The notes: generated from the sequence alone by a model not told the origin. 64,000 bases of DNA from Stutzerimonas azotifigens (GCF_013522725.1 NZ_JAAMRF010000003.1:310001-374000); one strand, 5' to 3'; shown: positions 8,696 to 21,997, counted from the stretch's first letter. Translations and numbers: made by a program.

Positions 8696-10823
8696 GTGGC
8701 GCAGGCGTGCGCTGTGCCAGCCAGTCGATCAGCGCGGGCAGCGGCAGCGGTCGGCTGAACAGGTAGCCCTGGATCATGTCGCAGCCGTTTTCCTGTAGGT
8801 AGCTCAGCTGCACCTGATCCTCCACACCTTCGGCGACGACTTTGAGCTGCAGCTTGTGCGCCATGGCGATGATCGCGGCAGTGATGGCCCGGTCGCTGTT
8901 CTGCTCGTTCAGCTCGATGATGAAGGAGCGGTCGATCTTCAGGGTGTCCACCGGCAGTTTGCGCAGGTAGGCCAGCGAGGAATAGCCGCTGCCGAAATCG
9001 TCGATGGAAATCATGATGCCCTGCGCGCGGATCGCGTTGAGGATCTCCACGGCCGAGTTAAGGTTGTTCATCAGGGCGTTCTCGGTGACTTCCAGCGTGA
9101 GCCTCGAAGGCTCCAGCCCGACCTCGGCGAGAACGGCCGCAATCCCGTGGGGCAGCGCCGCGTTGGACAGATTGAGCGCCGAGCAGTTGACCGCCACCCG
9201 CAGCCAGTCGTAGCCGATCCGGTTCAGGTGACGCAGGTCGGCGCAGGCGCGCCGACCCACCCAGGCGTCGAGCTCGCTGACGAAACCGTGCTGCTCGGCC
9301 AGCGAGACGAAGCGGTCCGGGCTTATCGGGCCGTGCTGCGGATGGTTCCAGCGTGCCAGCGCTTCCAGGCTCAGCACACGGCCGTTGCGGGCATCGACGA
9401 TGGGCTGGTAATGGACTTCGAGCAGGCCTTCGTTCAGGGCGCGGCGAAGGTCCTGTTCCAGCGAAAGGTCTTCCCGGGCACGCAGCATCAGCGCCGGATC
9501 GAAGCGCAGGCTGCGGTTGCGCCCGCTCGCCTTGCATTGCCCGACCGCCAGCCCGGCGTGCTTGAACAGCTCGTCGAAACTCGTCCCATCCAGAGGGTGA
9601 TGGCTGATGCCGATGCTGGCGGTCAGCTGCAGCTGCGCGCCGGCCAGTGCGAAGGGTGGGCGTAGCTGCTCCAGAATCCGCACCGCCAGCTGTTCGGCCT
9701 GCGCCGGGCTGTCGAGCAGCGCGAGAATGCAGAATTCGTCTCCGGAGAAACGGGCCAGCACGTCCTTGGGGCCGAGCACGCCACGGATGCGCTGGGCCAC
9801 CTGTTGCAGTGCCAGGTCGCCGGCCCGGTGGCCGAGGCTGTCATTGATGCGCTTGAAGTTGTCGAGGTCGATGACCAGCACCGACAGGCCCTGATGCGGT
9901 TGCTGCTGGGCGGCCAGCACCTGGGTCACCATCTGGGTGAAGGCGCGGCCGTTGAACAGGTTGGTCAGCGGGTCGTAGTGGGTGATCGCGTTGAGCTGGC
10001 TCTCGACCAGGTCGAGCACCTGGCGCTGTTCCGCGTAGCGGCGTTCGGCCCAGCTCGCGGCGATTCCGGCGGCGATGATCAGCAGCGCCACCACCGCGAT
10101 GGCCATGCCCAGGCTGTCCTGGGAGTGGGAGCCGGCATGGTTGAAGGGAGGCAGCAGCTGGCCGGCGGGCACCGCCAGCGTCATCGCGTGCATGCCGGTG
10201 AAGTGCATCGAGACGATGGCCAGGCCCATTACCAGGCTGCACAGCACCCGCTGCAGTTGCAGATGACTGCCGCGCTTGCCACGGAAGTGGAACGCCAGGA
10301 CCAGGGCCGCGAGCGAGGCGCCGATGGCGATCAGCACCGAGAGCGTGAACGTCAGTGGGTCGTAGTAGGCGGTGGCGATCGAACGTATCGCCGCCATGCC
10401 GCTGTAATGCATGGAGGCGATGCCTATGCCAGCGGCGACGGCAGCCAGCAGGTATTGCGACGGTGTCAGCCGTTCGCGGCTGAGCAGTCGCATTACCACA
10501 TAGGACACCGCCACGGCGATCAGCAGCGAGGCCAGCGTGATGCGGTGGTCGTAGGCGATCTCGATCGGCGCCTTGAACGCCAACATGGCGACGAAGTGCA
10601 TCGACCAGATGCCGCCGCCCAGCGCGAGGGCGCCGATCCAGCGCCAGACCTCGCGGCCACGACCGCTGACGCTATGGCCGACCTGGTCGGCCATGGCCAG
10701 GGCGGTGAAGGCGGCGGCGCTGGCGATCAGGTAGGCGAGTACCACCAGGGAAGGGGAATGGCTGCTATCGAGCAGGGCGACATGTCCGGGCGGCATGTCG
10801 GATAGAAACTGCAATGGAACCAT
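8661..10823 (-). CDS. MHYT-GGDEF-EAL membrane protein, MucR-like
   Basis: The ~720-residue protein has an N-terminal seven-helix MHYT sensor with three repeats (MHFVAM, MHYSGM, MHFTGM) thought to bind a metal and sense a diatomic gas. A GGDEF domain follows with SGDEF near residue 360, then an EAL domain with LEAL near residue 485 and the DDFGSGYSSL loop. The order matches P. aeruginosa MucR, a dual-function enzyme that supplies c-di-GMP for alginate. SGDEF is often still active, and the EAL residues look complete, so either activity is possible. The start is uncertain: ATG 10823 or an internal ATG at 10799. Confidence 0.9.
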   Translation of the reverse strand: MVPLQFLSDMPPGHVALLDSSHSPSLVVLAYLIASAAAFTALAMADQVGHSVSGRGREVWRWIGALALGGGIWSMHFVAMLAFKAPIEIAYDHRITLASLLIAVAVSYVVMRLLSRERLTPSQYLLAAVAAGIGIASMHYSGMAAIRSIATAYYDPLTFTLSVLIAIGASLAALVLAFHFRGKRGSHLQLQRVLCSLVMGLAIVSMHFTGMHAMTLAVPAGQLLPPFNHAGSHSQDSLGMAIAVVALLIIAAGIAASWAERRYAEQRQVLDLVESQLNAITHYDPLTNLFNGRAFTQMVTQVLAAQQQPHQGLSVLVIDLDNFKRINDSLGHRAGDLALQQVAQRIRGVLGPKDVLARFSGDEFCILALLDSPAQAEQLAVRILEQLRPPFALAGAQLQLTASIGISHHPLDGTSFDELFKHAGLAVGQCKASGRNRSLRFDPALMLRAREDLSLEQDLRRALNEGLLEVHYQPIVDARNGRVLSLEALARWNHPQHGPISPDRFVSLAEQHGFVSELDAWVGRRACADLRHLNRIGYDWLRVAVNCSALNLSNAALPHGIAAVLAEVGLEPSRLTLEVTENALMNNLNSAVEILNAIRAQGIMISIDDFGSGYSSLAYLRKLPVDTLKIDRSFIIELNEQNSDRAITAAIIAMAHKLQLKVVAEGVEDQVQLSYLQENGCDMIQGYLFSRPLPLPALIDWLAQRTPAPLSEPAAHVPGV

Positions 10824-10915
10824 GGGGTGGCACTCGTGGGGCAGGCGTTCTGCCTGTTGCGTGTGGCGATTCTCGCCCATGTGGGCGTGGCTGGCCTGCA
10901 ATATTTATCGGCCGC

Positions 10916-11386
10916 TCAGCCGCAAAGATAAGTGCCGGTGCCGACGGCTACCAGTACCCCGTCCTCGTTGTGCAGCTCGGAGCGCACCACCGCCACCTTG
11001 TTGCCTGAACGCAGCAGCGCCGCGCTGGCACTGAAGCGCTGGCCGCGGCCAGGGCGCAGGTAATCGATGCGCAAATCGATGGTGCCCAGGCGCGACAGCC
11101 TGGCCATGCGCTCCTCGGTGCTCAGGTGCTGGTGTTTTTCGAACGCACCGACCAGCGCCATGGCGCCGCCGACCACGTCGAGCAAGGAGGCGATCACGCC
11201 GCCATGAAGAATGCCCTGGACGAAGTTGCCGATCAGTTCGGGCTTCATCGGAAGATGCATCACGACGCGCTCGCTGGACACTTCGTCGAGCTCGATGCCC
11301 AGGCTGCGGTTGAACGGGATGCGCTCGAAGAGGCTGCGCACTGCGAGGCGTTGCTCGTCGGAGAGGATGAACGGAGCGCTGGTCAT
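10916..11386 (-). CDS. Hotdog-fold thioesterase (PaaI-like)
   Basis: This 156-residue protein has the PaaI-type active-site motif HGGVIASLLDVVGG near residues 60-75, which positions the catalytic acid in hotdog acyl-CoA thioesterases. VRSELHNEDGVLVAVGTGTY is the closing strand of the fold. It probably hydrolyses an acyl- or aryl-CoA in the cytoplasm; the substrate is unknown. It sits between a c-di-GMP gene and elbB, all on the minus strand but with gaps of about 90-140 bp. Confidence 0.88.
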   Translation of the reverse strand: MTSAPFILSDEQRLAVRSLFERIPFNRSLGIELDEVSSERVVMHLPMKPELIGNFVQGILHGGVIASLLDVVGGAMALVGAFEKHQHLSTEERMARLSRLGTIDLRIDYLRPGRGQRFSASAALLRSGNKVAVVRSELHNEDGVLVAVGTGTYLCG

Positions 11387-11523
11387 GGGAATATCCGCAG
11401 GCGTATCGGAAAGCCTGCACGCTGACGCAACGGCCTCCGCTTGACCAGCCGGGAGGCAGGAGCGGCGCGGCGATTGGCATGATCGCCCTGAAAGCGCCGG
11501 CTGGGCGGCCGGCGCGCTGCGGC

Positions 11524-12189
11524 TCAGGCCTCGGCGGTCATCTCCAGCACGCGGTCGACCAGCTTGTAGATACCCGAGGCGGCATCGCTGATCGACTGGG
11601 CGAGCATATAGGCCGGCGTGGTGACCAGCTTGCGCTCGCTGTCCTCGATGATGTCGGTCACCTCGCAGGCTTTGTGCTCGGCGCCCATTTCGCGCACGGC
11701 CGCGGCGGCCGGGTCGTCGTCGTGGCCCAGGGTGCAGACCACGCCCGGCCCGAAGATCTGAACCGCCATGGCCGGTGCGATGCAGATCAGGCCCACCGGC
11801 TTGCCGGCCTTGGCGAAAGCCTGCGCCACCGACAGGACGTCGGGCAGTACGCTGCAGGCGGCACCGTTCTTGGCGAAATCGGAGAGGTTCTTGGCAGCGC
11901 CGAAGCCTCCGGGCACGATCAGCGCGTCGAAGTCATCGGCGTTGGCCTCGCGCAGGTCCTTGATGTCGCCCCGCGCCAGACGCGCGGCCTCGACCAGCAC
12001 ATTGCGCGTCTCGGGCATTTCTTCGCCCGTCAGGTGGTTGACCACGTGCATCTGCGCGATGTTGGGGGCGAAGCACTGCACCTGCGCGCCGCGCTGGTCC
12101 AGGCGCAACAGGGTGGCCACGCTCTCGTAGATTTCCGAACCGTCATACACACCACACCCGGAAAGAATCACAGCGACTTTTTTATTCAT
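11524..12189 (-). CDS. elbB: ElbB, DJ-1/PfpI-superfamily glyoxalase
   Basis: This 221-residue protein is full length for ElbB. It starts MNKKVAVILSGCGVYDGSEI and carries the LICIAPAM nucleophile-elbow segment with the expected cysteine, plus IVPGGFGAAKNLSDFA. E. coli ElbB was linked to isoprenoid yield and has weak glyoxalase activity; its natural role is unclear. AGGAG at the proper distance (on the minus strand just after 12189) fixes the start. It is divergent from hemB, with 304 bp between. Confidence 0.94.
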   Translation of the reverse strand: MNKKVAVILSGCGVYDGSEIYESVATLLRLDQRGAQVQCFAPNIAQMHVVNHLTGEEMPETRNVLVEAARLARGDIKDLREANADDFDALIVPGGFGAAKNLSDFAKNGAACSVLPDVLSVAQAFAKAGKPVGLICIAPAMAVQIFGPGVVCTLGHDDDPAAAAVREMGAEHKACEVTDIIEDSERKLVTTPAYMLAQSISDAASGIYKLVDRVLEMTAEA

Positions 12190-13507
<1,318 letters not shown>

Positions 13508-13525
13508 GCCCTCCGAGGCGAGACG

Positions 13526-15736
13526 ATGACGAACGAAGGACTCAGCGAAGCCGAACTGCGCGAAACCACGCCACCGGACCTGGAGGCGCCGGCCGCCGTG
13601 TCGGCGATCGAGGCCGAACCGGTGCTCGAGGCCCCGCCGCCGGCACCTGCGCCGGTCCCCGGGGTGGATGACAGCAGCCTGTACATCCATCGCGAGCTGT
13701 CGCAGCTGCAGTTCAACATCCGCGTGCTCGAGCAGGCGCTCGACGAGTCCTATCCGTTGCTCGAGCGGCTCAAGTTCCTGCTGATCTTCTCCAGCAACCT
13801 CGACGAGTTCTTCGAGATCCGGGTCGCCGGGCTGAAAAAGCAGATCAACTTCGCCCGCGAGCAGGCCGGCGCCGACGGCCTGCAGCCGCATCAGGCGCTG
13901 GCGCGCATCTCCGAACTGGTCCACGAGCAGGTCGACCGGCAGTACGCGATCCTCAACGACGTGGTGTTCCCGGCGCTGGCCAAGCACCAGATCAGCTTCA
14001 TCCGGCGCCGCCACTGGACCACCAAGCACAAGGCCTGGGTGCGTCGTTTCTTTCGCGACGAAATCGCGCCGATCATCACCCCCATCGGCCTCGATCCGAC
14101 GCATCCCTTCCCGTTGCTGGTCAACAAGAGCCTGAACTTCATCGTCGAGCTCGAGGGCATCGACGCCTTCGGCCGCGACTCGGGTCTGGCGATCATTCCA
14201 GCGCCGCGATTGCTGCCGCGGGTGATCCGTGTGCCCGAGGATGTCGGCGGGCCGGGGGCGAACTACATCTTCCTCTCCTCGATGATCCACGCCCACGCCG
14301 ACGACCTGTTCCACGGCATGAAGGTCAAGGGCTGCTACCAGTTCCGCCTGACCCGCAACGCCGACCTCTCGGTGGACACCGAAGACGTCGAAGACCTGGC
14401 GCGCGCGCTGCGCGGCGAGCTGTTCTCGCGCCGCTACGGCGATGCGGTGCGCCTGGAAGTCGCCGACACCTGCCCCAAGCACCTGTCGGACTTTCTGCTC
14501 AAGCAGTTCAACCTCAACGAGAGCGAGCTGTATCAGGTCAACGGTCCGGTCAACCTCACCCGCCTGTTCAGCATCACCGGGCTGGACAGCCACCCGGAGC
14601 TGCAATATGCGCCGTTCACCCCGGCGATCCCCAGGCTGCTTCAGAACAGCCAGAACATCTTCAACGTGGTTGGCAAGCAGGACATCCTCCTGCTGCATCC
14701 CTTCGAGTCGTTCACCCCGGTGGTCGATCTGCTGCGCGAGGCGGCCAAGGATCCCTGCGTGCTGGCCGTCAAGCAGACGCTGTACCGCTCAGGGGCCAAC
14801 TCGGAGATCGTCGACGCGCTGGTCGAAGCCGCGCGCAACGGCAAGGAGGTGACCGCGGTCATCGAGCTGCGAGCGCGTTTCGACGAGGAATCCAACCTGC
14901 AGCTGGCCAGCCGCCTGCAGGCCGCCGGTGCGGTGGTGATCTACGGCGTTGTGGGCTACAAGACCCACGCCAAGATGATGCTGATCCTGCGGCGCGAGAA
15001 CGGCGAGCTGCGCCGCTACGCCCATCTCGGCACCGGCAACTACCACGCCGGCAATGCGCGGCTGTACACCGACTACAGCCTGCTGACTTCGGACGATGCG
15101 CTCTGCGAAGACGTCTCCAAACTGTTCAGCCAACTGATCGGCATGGGCAAGACCATGCGCATGAAGAAGCTGCTGCACGCGCCCTTCACGCTGAAGAAGA
15201 CCCTGCTGGACATGATCGCCCGGGAGACCCAGCACGCCAGCGAAGGCAAGGCCGCGCACATCATGGCCAAGATTAACTCGCTGACCGATCCGAAGATCAT
15301 CCGCGCGCTCTACAAGGCCAGCCAGGCCGGGGTGCGCATCGATCTGGTGGTGCGCGGCATGTGCTGTCTGCGCCCCGGAATCGCCGGCGTCTCGCACAAC
15401 ATCTACGTGCGCTCGATCATTGGCCGTTTCCTCGAGCACAGCCGGGTGTTCTATTTCCTCAACGACGGGGACGAGAAGCTCTATCTCTCGAGTGCCGATT
15501 GGATGGAGCGCAACCTCGACCGGCGCGTGGAGACCTGCTTCCCGGTCGAAGGCAAGAAGCTGGTCACGCGGGTCAAGCGCGAGCTGGAAACCTATCTGAG
15601 CGACAATACCCAGAGCTGGGTGCTGCAGCCCGACGGCAGCTACGTGCGCAACAGCCCGAGCGGCAATGCCAATCCGCGGGTCGCCCAGGCGACCTTGCTG
15701 GACAGGCTCACGACGCCGGTGGTCAGCGCACGCTGA
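13526..15736 (+). CDS. ppk: Polyphosphate kinase 1
   Basis: PPK1 reversibly polymerises the gamma phosphate of ATP into polyphosphate. The product has 736 residues. An acidic, proline-rich N-terminal extension of ~48 residues precedes the conserved [19 protein letters not shown] start. The phosphohistidine is probably His481 in [10 protein letters not shown], and [12 protein letters not shown] and the C-terminal [11 protein letters not shown] are further active-site motifs. GAGG upstream supports ATG 13526. It follows hemB closely and should share the PhoB-box promoter, which would tie polyphosphate synthesis to phosphate limitation. ppx is convergent on the other side. Confidence 0.97.
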   Translation: MTNEGLSEAELRETTPPDLEAPAAVSAIEAEPVLEAPPPAPAPVPGVDDSSLYIHRELSQLQFNIRVLEQALDESYPLLERLKFLLIFSSNLDEFFEIRVAGLKKQINFAREQAGADGLQPHQALARISELVHEQVDRQYAILNDVVFPALAKHQISFIRRRHWTTKHKAWVRRFFRDEIAPIITPIGLDPTHPFPLLVNKSLNFIVELEGIDAFGRDSGLAIIPAPRLLPRVIRVPEDVGGPGANYIFLSSMIHAHADDLFHGMKVKGCYQFRLTRNADLSVDTEDVEDLARALRGELFSRRYGDAVRLEVADTCPKHLSDFLLKQFNLNESELYQVNGPVNLTRLFSITGLDSHPELQYAPFTPAIPRLLQNSQNIFNVVGKQDILLLHPFESFTPVVDLLREAAKDPCVLAVKQTLYRSGANSEIVDALVEAARNGKEVTAVIELRARFDEESNLQLASRLQAAGAVVIYGVVGYKTHAKMMLILRRENGELRRYAHLGTGNYHAGNARLYTDYSLLTSDDALCEDVSKLFSQLIGMGKTMRMKKLLHAPFTLKKTLLDMIARETQHASEGKAAHIMAKINSLTDPKIIRALYKASQAGVRIDLVVRGMCCLRPGIAGVSHNIYVRSIIGRFLEHSRVFYFLNDGDEKLYLSSADWMERNLDRRVETCFPVEGKKLVTRVKRELETYLSDNTQSWVLQPDGSYVRNSPSGNANPRVAQATLLDRLTTPVVSAR

Positions 15737-15751
15737 TCAGCGCAGGGCAGG

Positions 15752-15771
15752 CCCTCAGCGAATGCTGAGGG
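15752..15771. terminator. Hairpin between convergent ppk and ppx
   Basis: CCCTCAGC and GCTGAGGG form a perfect 8-bp stem with a GAAT loop. It overlaps the ppx stop codon and lies 15 bp after ppk. There is no U-tract on either strand, so it may work as a weak bidirectional end or as mRNA 3' protection. Confidence 0.5.
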
Positions 15772-17257
15772 TGAAGTCGATGCGTTTGAGCCACTCCGCT
15801 TCCTGGACGAAGTCGGCTTGGGTCAGCGGGTTGCTGGCCAGCCAGCCCTCTGGAAAAGCGATGTCCAGGCTGTTGTCGCTGGCACTCAGCAGACAGGTCG
15901 GCGCCTGCTGCGGCCCGCGGATGTGGTGGAAGAGAATCGCGAAACGCAGCAGCACGCACAGGCGGGTGAGCTGGGTGCCCTCGCTGGTGAGCTCCTCGAA
16001 TTTCTGCTTGGGGATGTTGCGGCGATGGCCGCGCACCAGCAGCGCCAGCATTTGCTGGTCCTGACGCGAGAAGCCTGGCAGATCCGAATGCTCGATCAGG
16101 TAGGCGCCGTGCTTGTGGTAGTGATAGTGGGCGATGTCCAGGCCGACTTCATGCACTCGCGCGGCCCAGGCGAGCAATTCGCGGTGCCATTCCTGATCGA
16201 GGCCCCAGGCTTCGGCGACCTGATCGAAGGCTTCGAGCGCCTTGGCTTCGACGCGCGCGGCCTGTTCGGTGTCGACGTGATAGCGCTCCATCAGTGAGCC
16301 AAGGGTACGCTCGCGAACATCCTCGTGGTGGTGGCGCCCCACCAGGTCGTAGAGCACGCCTTCGCGCAGCGCGCCTTCGGAGTGCGTCATGCGGGTCAGT
16401 TCGAGCGCGTCGAACACCGCCTCGAGGATCGCCAGGCCCGCCGGGAAGATGCTGCGGCGGTCCGGCTTGACCCCGTCAAGATCGATGCGTTCGACCTCGC
16501 CGAGCTTGATCAGTCGGCGCTTGAGCCAGGCCAGGCCTTCGGCATTGACTTCTCCGTTGCCATGGCCGCCCCCCTTGATCGCCAGGCCCACGGCGCGAAT
16601 GGTGCCCGAGGCGCCCACCGCCTCCTGCCAGCCGAGGCGGCGCAGGCCGTGCTCGATGCCCATCAGTTCCAGGCGCGCCGCGGTATAGGCCTGGGCGTAG
16701 CGCGCCGCGGTGATCTTGCCGTCGCGGAAATAGCGCTGGGTGAAGCTGACGCAGCCCATCTGCAGGCTCTCGCGCAGCAGCGACTCGAAATCCTGGCCGA
16801 TGATGAACTCGGTGCTGCCGCCGCCGATGTCGACCACCAGGCGCTTGCCCGCTGCGCCGGGAAACGTATGGGACACGCCCAGATAGATCAGTCGCGCTTC
16901 CTCGCGCCCGGAAATCACCTCGACCTGATGGCTCAGGATTTCCTCGGCTCGACGGATGAACTCCGCCCGGTTGCGCGCCTCGCGCAGGGCATTGGTGCCG
17001 ACGATGCGGACCGCGCCATCTGGGAGATGATTGACCAGCTGGGCGAAGCGTCTCAGGCAATCCAGGCCGCGCTGCATCGCCTCTTCGGTGAGCTGGCGGT
17101 CTTCGGTGATACCGGCCGCCAATTGCACTTTTTCGCCGAGGCGCTCGAGAATCCGCATCTCGCCATTGCTCGTGCGGGCGAGCACCATGTGAAAACTGTT
17201 CGAGCCCAGATCGATGGCGGCGATCAGCGGCGAAGTCTCGGCGGGGGGTTGGAGCAT
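15755..17257 (-). CDS. ppx: Exopolyphosphatase Ppx
   Basis: Ppx releases phosphate from the ends of polyphosphate and can also act on pppGpp. The 500-residue protein has the ASKHA actin-like fold: phosphate-binding [14 protein letters not shown] near the N-terminus and DIGGGSTEF near residue 140. A C-terminal HD-like helical region contains [21 protein letters not shown] 17257 starts the family N-terminus [18 protein letters not shown], although the frame is open for 34 more codons. It converges on ppk with an 18-bp gap, the usual Pseudomonas arrangement for building and breaking the same polymer. Confidence 0.96.
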   Translation of the reverse strand: MLQPPAETSPLIAAIDLGSNSFHMVLARTSNGEMRILERLGEKVQLAAGITEDRQLTEEAMQRGLDCLRRFAQLVNHLPDGAVRIVGTNALREARNRAEFIRRAEEILSHQVEVISGREEARLIYLGVSHTFPGAAGKRLVVDIGGGSTEFIIGQDFESLLRESLQMGCVSFTQRYFRDGKITAARYAQAYTAARLELMGIEHGLRRLGWQEAVGASGTIRAVGLAIKGGGHGNGEVNAEGLAWLKRRLIKLGEVERIDLDGVKPDRRSIFPAGLAILEAVFDALELTRMTHSEGALREGVLYDLVGRHHHEDVRERTLGSLMERYHVDTEQAARVEAKALEAFDQVAEAWGLDQEWHRELLAWAARVHEVGLDIAHYHYHKHGAYLIEHSDLPGFSRQDQQMLALLVRGHRRNIPKQKFEELTSEGTQLTRLCVLLRFAILFHHIRGPQQAPTCLLSASDNSLDIAFPEGWLASNPLTQADFVQEAEWLKRIDFTLSIR

Positions 17258-17446
17258 GGAAAATTCTCGATGCAAAACGCGGACATCCTGACACGATAGG
17301 CGGCTCTCGCCAACGCGATCTGCCATCTTGTCGCAGCCCTCCACCGTCCAATTCGGCATGGTGAACTGGCCTTTCGATCCCTACGAAGCCGTCGCGTTCA
17401 TTGATTTTTCACGCTTGACTCATTGGCAGGCTCAATGGCTTGCTGC

Positions 17447-17475
17447 TTCCGGTAGGGGAAAAGCCGGGCTATGAT
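17447..17475 (+). promoter_or_regulatory. Possible trxA promoter
   Basis: TATGAT at 17470-17475 is a good -10 hexamer, 39 bp before the trxA start. The best -35 at 17-bp spacing is TTCCGG, which is weak. The placement is plausible but not strong. Confidence 0.3.
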
Positions 17476-17514
17476 GGCCGACACTTTCTGGTTTCCGACC
17501 CCCGGAGAAAATCC

Positions 17515-17841
17515 ATGAGCGAATACATCACCAAAGTCAGCGACAGCAGTTTCGAACAGGATGTTCTCCAGGCCGAAGGCCCCGTCCTTGTGGACTACTG
17601 GGCCGAATGGTGCGGCCCGTGCAAAATGATCGCCCCGGTTCTCGACGAGATCGCCAAGGACTATCAGGGCAAGCTGAAGGTGTGCAAGCTGAACATCGAC
17701 GAGAATCAGGATACGCCGCCCAAGTATGGCGTACGCGGTATCCCGACCCTGATGCTGTTCAAGAACGGCAACGTCGAGGCGACCAAGGTTGGTGCATTGT
17801 CGAAGTCGCAGCTGGCGGCTTTCCTCGACAGCAACATCTGA
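17515..17841 (+). CDS. trxA: Thioredoxin 1
   Basis: This 108-residue protein is full length for thioredoxin, with the redox motif WCGPC at residues 32-36, the buried Asp in VDYWAEW and the cis-proline in RGIPTLMLF. It reduces cytoplasmic protein disulfides using electrons from thioredoxin reductase. GGAGA twelve bases before ATG 17515 supports the start. It is monocistronic with its own terminator, and is followed by rho as in other Pseudomonas. Confidence 0.98.
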   Translation: MSEYITKVSDSSFEQDVLQAEGPVLVDYWAEWCGPCKMIAPVLDEIAKDYQGKLKVCKLNIDENQDTPPKYGVRGIPTLMLFKNGNVEATKVGALSKSQLAAFLDSNI

Positions 17842-17872
17842 GCCCGGCGGGCTCTACGCTCCACCAGAAAAG

Positions 17873-17898
17873 GCCCTGCGCGAAGCGGGGCTTTTTTT
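17873..17898 (+). terminator. Rho-independent terminator of trxA
   Basis: GCCCTGC pairs with GCGGGGC (one G-U pair) across a 5-base loop and is followed at once by seven T residues. It ends 57 bp after the trxA stop. Confidence 0.9.
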
Positions 17899-18080
17899 CA
17901 CCGCATGGCTAGACGCTCCGGTTGCGCGGTGATAGATTCGGCACTGCGACGCTTCTTTCGTCGCCCCCTGCATGCCGTCGCCGACGCACTCCTGCCCGAC
18001 TGAGTACAGCGAACCTGTTCGCTTCCTGCTGCGCGGCTTCTCAAGCTAAACGCTTTCTTCATCCTTCCTGATCTCTCTCT
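17899..18080 (+). promoter_or_regulatory. rho leader, pyrimidine-rich and without a Shine-Dalgarno
   Basis: The 182 bp before rho include a C-rich, G-poor stretch (about 17960-18000) that could serve as a Rho-loading site. The last ~28 bases before ATG 18081 are nearly all pyrimidine with no AGGA-like element. Rho autoregulates through its leader in E. coli; that the same happens here is inference. Confidence 0.4.
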
Positions 18081-19340
<1,260 letters not shown>

Positions 19341-19361
19341 CGCGCGAGCCGTTGCACACGA

Positions 19362-19387
19362 GGCCGGGGAAACCCGGCCTTCGTTTA
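19362..19387 (+). terminator. Terminator-like hairpin after rho
   Basis: GGCCGGG and CCCGGCC form a perfect 7-bp GC stem around a 4-base GAAA loop, followed by TTCGTTT. It begins 22 bp after the rho stop codon. Confidence 0.8.
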
Positions 19388-19462
19388 TCTGCAGGTTTTG
19401 GATCGCACGCCTTCAAGGCTAAACTTTGCGCCCCGACCCGCACGCCCCTGCGAGGCACATGC

Positions 19463-20929
19463 ATGCAGTATCGCGATCTGCGCGACTTTATCCGCGGCCT
19501 GGAACAGCGCGGCGACCTCAAGCGCATCCAGACGCCTATCTCGCCCGTCCTTGAAATGACCGAAATCTGCGACCGCACGCTGCGCAAGCAGGGGCCGGCG
19601 CTGCTGTTCGAGAAGCCGGTAGGCTTCGACATGCCGGTGCTCGGCAACCTGTTCGGGACGCCAGGGCGCGTGGCGCTCGGCATGGGTGCCGACGAGGTGT
19701 CGGAGCTGCGCGAGATCGGCAAGTTGTTGGCTTTCCTAAAGGAGCCGGACCCGCCGAAGGGTCTCAAGGACGCCTGGTCCAAGCTGCCGATCTTCAAAAA
19801 GGTCCTGTCCATGGCGCCCAGGGTGCTCAAGGATGCGCCTTGCCACGAAGTGGTGATCGAAGGTGAGGACGTCGATCTCGGCCAGTTGCCGGTGCAGACC
19901 TGCTGGCCGGGCGACGCCGGGCCGCTGATCACCTGGGGCCTGACGGTGACCCGTGGTCCGAACAAGGAGCGGCAGAACCTCGGCATCTACCGCCAGCAGG
20001 TGATCGGGCGCAACAAGGTGATCATGCGCTGGCTCAGCCATCGCGGCGGTGCGCTGGACTTTCGCGACTGGTGCGAGAAGTTTCCGGGCAAGCCCTATCC
20101 GGTCGCCGTTGCCCTGGGTGCCGATCCGGCGACCATTCTCGGTGCGGTCACGCCGGTTCCCGACTCGCTCTCCGAATACGCCTTTGCCGGCCTGCTGCGC
20201 GGCCACAAGACCGAGTTGGTCAAATGCCGGGGCAGCGACCTGCAGGTGCCGGCCAGCGCCGAGATCGTCCTGGAAGGGCACATCTACCCCGGCGAGATGG
20301 CCGATGAAGGTCCCTACGGTGACCACACCGGCTACTACAACGAAGTCGATCGCTTCCCGGTATTCACCGTCGAGCGCATCACCCGGCGCCGCGATGCCAT
20401 CTACCACAGCACCTACACCGGCCGACCGCCGGATGAGCCGGCGATCCTCGGCGTGGCTTTGAACGAGGTGTTCGTGCCGATCCTGCAGAAGCAATTTCCG
20501 GAAATCACCGACTTCTACCTGCCGCCCGAAGGCTGTTCCTACCGCATGGCGGTGGTGACCATGAAGAAGCAGTACCCCGGCCACGCCAAGCGGGTGATGC
20601 TGGGCGTCTGGAGCTTCCTGCGCCAGTTCATGTACACCAAGTTCGTCATCGTCACCGATGACGACATCAACGCCCGGGACTGGAACGACGTGATCTGGGC
20701 CATCACCACGCGCATGGACCCCAAGCGCGACACGGTGATGATCGACAACACGCCGATCGACTACCTCGATTTCGCCTCGCCGATTTCCGGTCTGGGCAGC
20801 AAGATGGGGCTCGATGCGACCCACAAGTGGCCGGGCGAAACCTCGCGGGAATGGGGTCGCGCCATTGTCCAGGACGAGGCGGTCAAGCACCGTGTCGACG
20901 AACTCTGGTCGCAGCTGGGAATCGACTGA
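19463..20929 (+). CDS. ubiD: UbiD, 4-hydroxy-3-polyprenylbenzoate decarboxylase
   Basis: UbiD decarboxylates the polyprenylated hydroxybenzoate intermediate of ubiquinone synthesis, using prenylated FMN made by UbiX. The 488-residue protein is full length. It opens [19 protein letters not shown], carries the family segment [12 protein letters not shown] with the conserved glutamate, and ends with the D-rich [20 protein letters not shown] typical of UbiD. ATG 19463, with GAGG upstream, matches the family start. It is probably a single gene or shares a transcript with the reductase that follows after 57 bp. Confidence 0.97.
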   Translation: MQYRDLRDFIRGLEQRGDLKRIQTPISPVLEMTEICDRTLRKQGPALLFEKPVGFDMPVLGNLFGTPGRVALGMGADEVSELREIGKLLAFLKEPDPPKGLKDAWSKLPIFKKVLSMAPRVLKDAPCHEVVIEGEDVDLGQLPVQTCWPGDAGPLITWGLTVTRGPNKERQNLGIYRQQVIGRNKVIMRWLSHRGGALDFRDWCEKFPGKPYPVAVALGADPATILGAVTPVPDSLSEYAFAGLLRGHKTELVKCRGSDLQVPASAEIVLEGHIYPGEMADEGPYGDHTGYYNEVDRFPVFTVERITRRRDAIYHSTYTGRPPDEPAILGVALNEVFVPILQKQFPEITDFYLPPEGCSYRMAVVTMKKQYPGHAKRVMLGVWSFLRQFMYTKFVIVTDDDINARDWNDVIWAITTRMDPKRDTVMIDNTPIDYLDFASPISGLGSKMGLDATHKWPGETSREWGRAIVQDEAVKHRVDELWSQLGID

Positions 20930-20986
20930 TTAAGCCGCCGCCGCTCGCGGTGGCGCTCCACTTGCCTGTACGGGAACGACTTTTTG

Positions 20987-21955
20987 ATGAGAGTGACGCT
21001 GCAACCTTCCGGCGCCGTGCTGCAGACCCTGCCCGGCGAGCGCATCCTCGATGCGGCTCGGCGCCTGGGCTATGAAAGCCCCCACAGCTGCCGCAACGGC
21101 AATTGCCTGGTATGCGCGGCATTGCTGGTCGAGGGACGTGTGCAGCAGGGCTTCGAGACGATCGAACAGGGCGAGCTGCTGACCTGTCAGGCCGTACCAT
21201 TGGAAGATTGCGTGCTGCATTGGGATGGCGTGCTGGCGCCCGGCGAGCTGCCGGTGCGCGAATTCAGCTGCCAGGTGACCGAGTGCGAGGCGGTGGGCGG
21301 CGACGTGTTTCGCGTGCGGCTGCTGGCCCCGGCCGGCAAGGCGCCGCGCTATCACGCCGGGCAATACCTGCTGCTGCAGCGCCAGGACGGCGAATTCGCC
21401 GCGTTTTCCCTGGCCTCGGCTCCGCAATCGGGCCGCGAACTCGAGCTGCATATTCTCGCGCGTGACGACACCAATATCGGGCTGATCGGCTATCTGCGCG
21501 AGCAGAGCAGCGTGCGCGTGAAGATGCCCTTCGGCGACACTCATCTCGCCGAACTGCCTGATGGACCGCTGGTGCTGATTGCCGCCGGCACCGGCATGGC
21601 GCAGATGCACAGCCTGGTCGAGTACTGCCGCGCCACAGGCTTCGCGCATCCGGTTCACCTGTACTGGGGGGCGCGTCAGCCGGACGATTTCTATTACATC
21701 GCCGGCTGGGACCAGTGGTTGCAGACACCCAACCTGACCCTGCACCAGGTGGTCAGCGACCTCTGCGGCTGGGAAGGGCGCTGCGGCATGCTGCACGAAG
21801 CGATCCGCGAGGATTTCTCCGACCTCGGTGCCCTGCACGTCTATGCCAGCGGCTCGCCGGCGATGGTGTACGGCACGCTCGATGCGCTGGTCGAAGCCGG
21901 CATGGATGCGCATCAGATGCGCGCCGACGTGTTCGCCTACGCTCCCCGCGACTGA
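20987..21955 (+). CDS. Ferredoxin-type NAD(P)H flavin reductase
   Basis: The 322-residue protein has an N-terminal plant-type 2Fe-2S domain with Cys35, Cys40, Cys43 and Cys67. An FAD-binding barrel (HAGQYLLLQR, FSLASAP) and an NAD(P)-binding domain (LIAAGTGMAQMHSLVEYC) follow. It is often labelled CDP-6-deoxyglucoseen reductase in Pseudomonas, but that sugar pathway is not present here, so a general ferredoxin/flavin reductase role is safer. Its constant place behind ubiD suggests electron supply to quinone or flavin chemistry; this is inference. ATG 20987 is used rather than the TTG one codon earlier. Confidence 0.88.
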   Translation: MRVTLQPSGAVLQTLPGERILDAARRLGYESPHSCRNGNCLVCAALLVEGRVQQGFETIEQGELLTCQAVPLEDCVLHWDGVLAPGELPVREFSCQVTECEAVGGDVFRVRLLAPAGKAPRYHAGQYLLLQRQDGEFAAFSLASAPQSGRELELHILARDDTNIGLIGYLREQSSVRVKMPFGDTHLAELPDGPLVLIAAGTGMAQMHSLVEYCRATGFAHPVHLYWGARQPDDFYYIAGWDQWLQTPNLTLHQVVSDLCGWEGRCGMLHEAIREDFSDLGALHVYASGSPAMVYGTLDALVEAGMDAHQMRADVFAYAPRD

Positions 21956-21997
21956 CGCAGGCTGCGACGACCGAGTCAGGCCGCCGCAGGTTGTGGA

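Noticed and set aside
17415-17475. TTGACT plus TATGAT as a trxA promoter
   Set aside because: The spacing is about 49 bp, far beyond the 16-18 bp needed. Only the TATGAT is kept, as a weak call.
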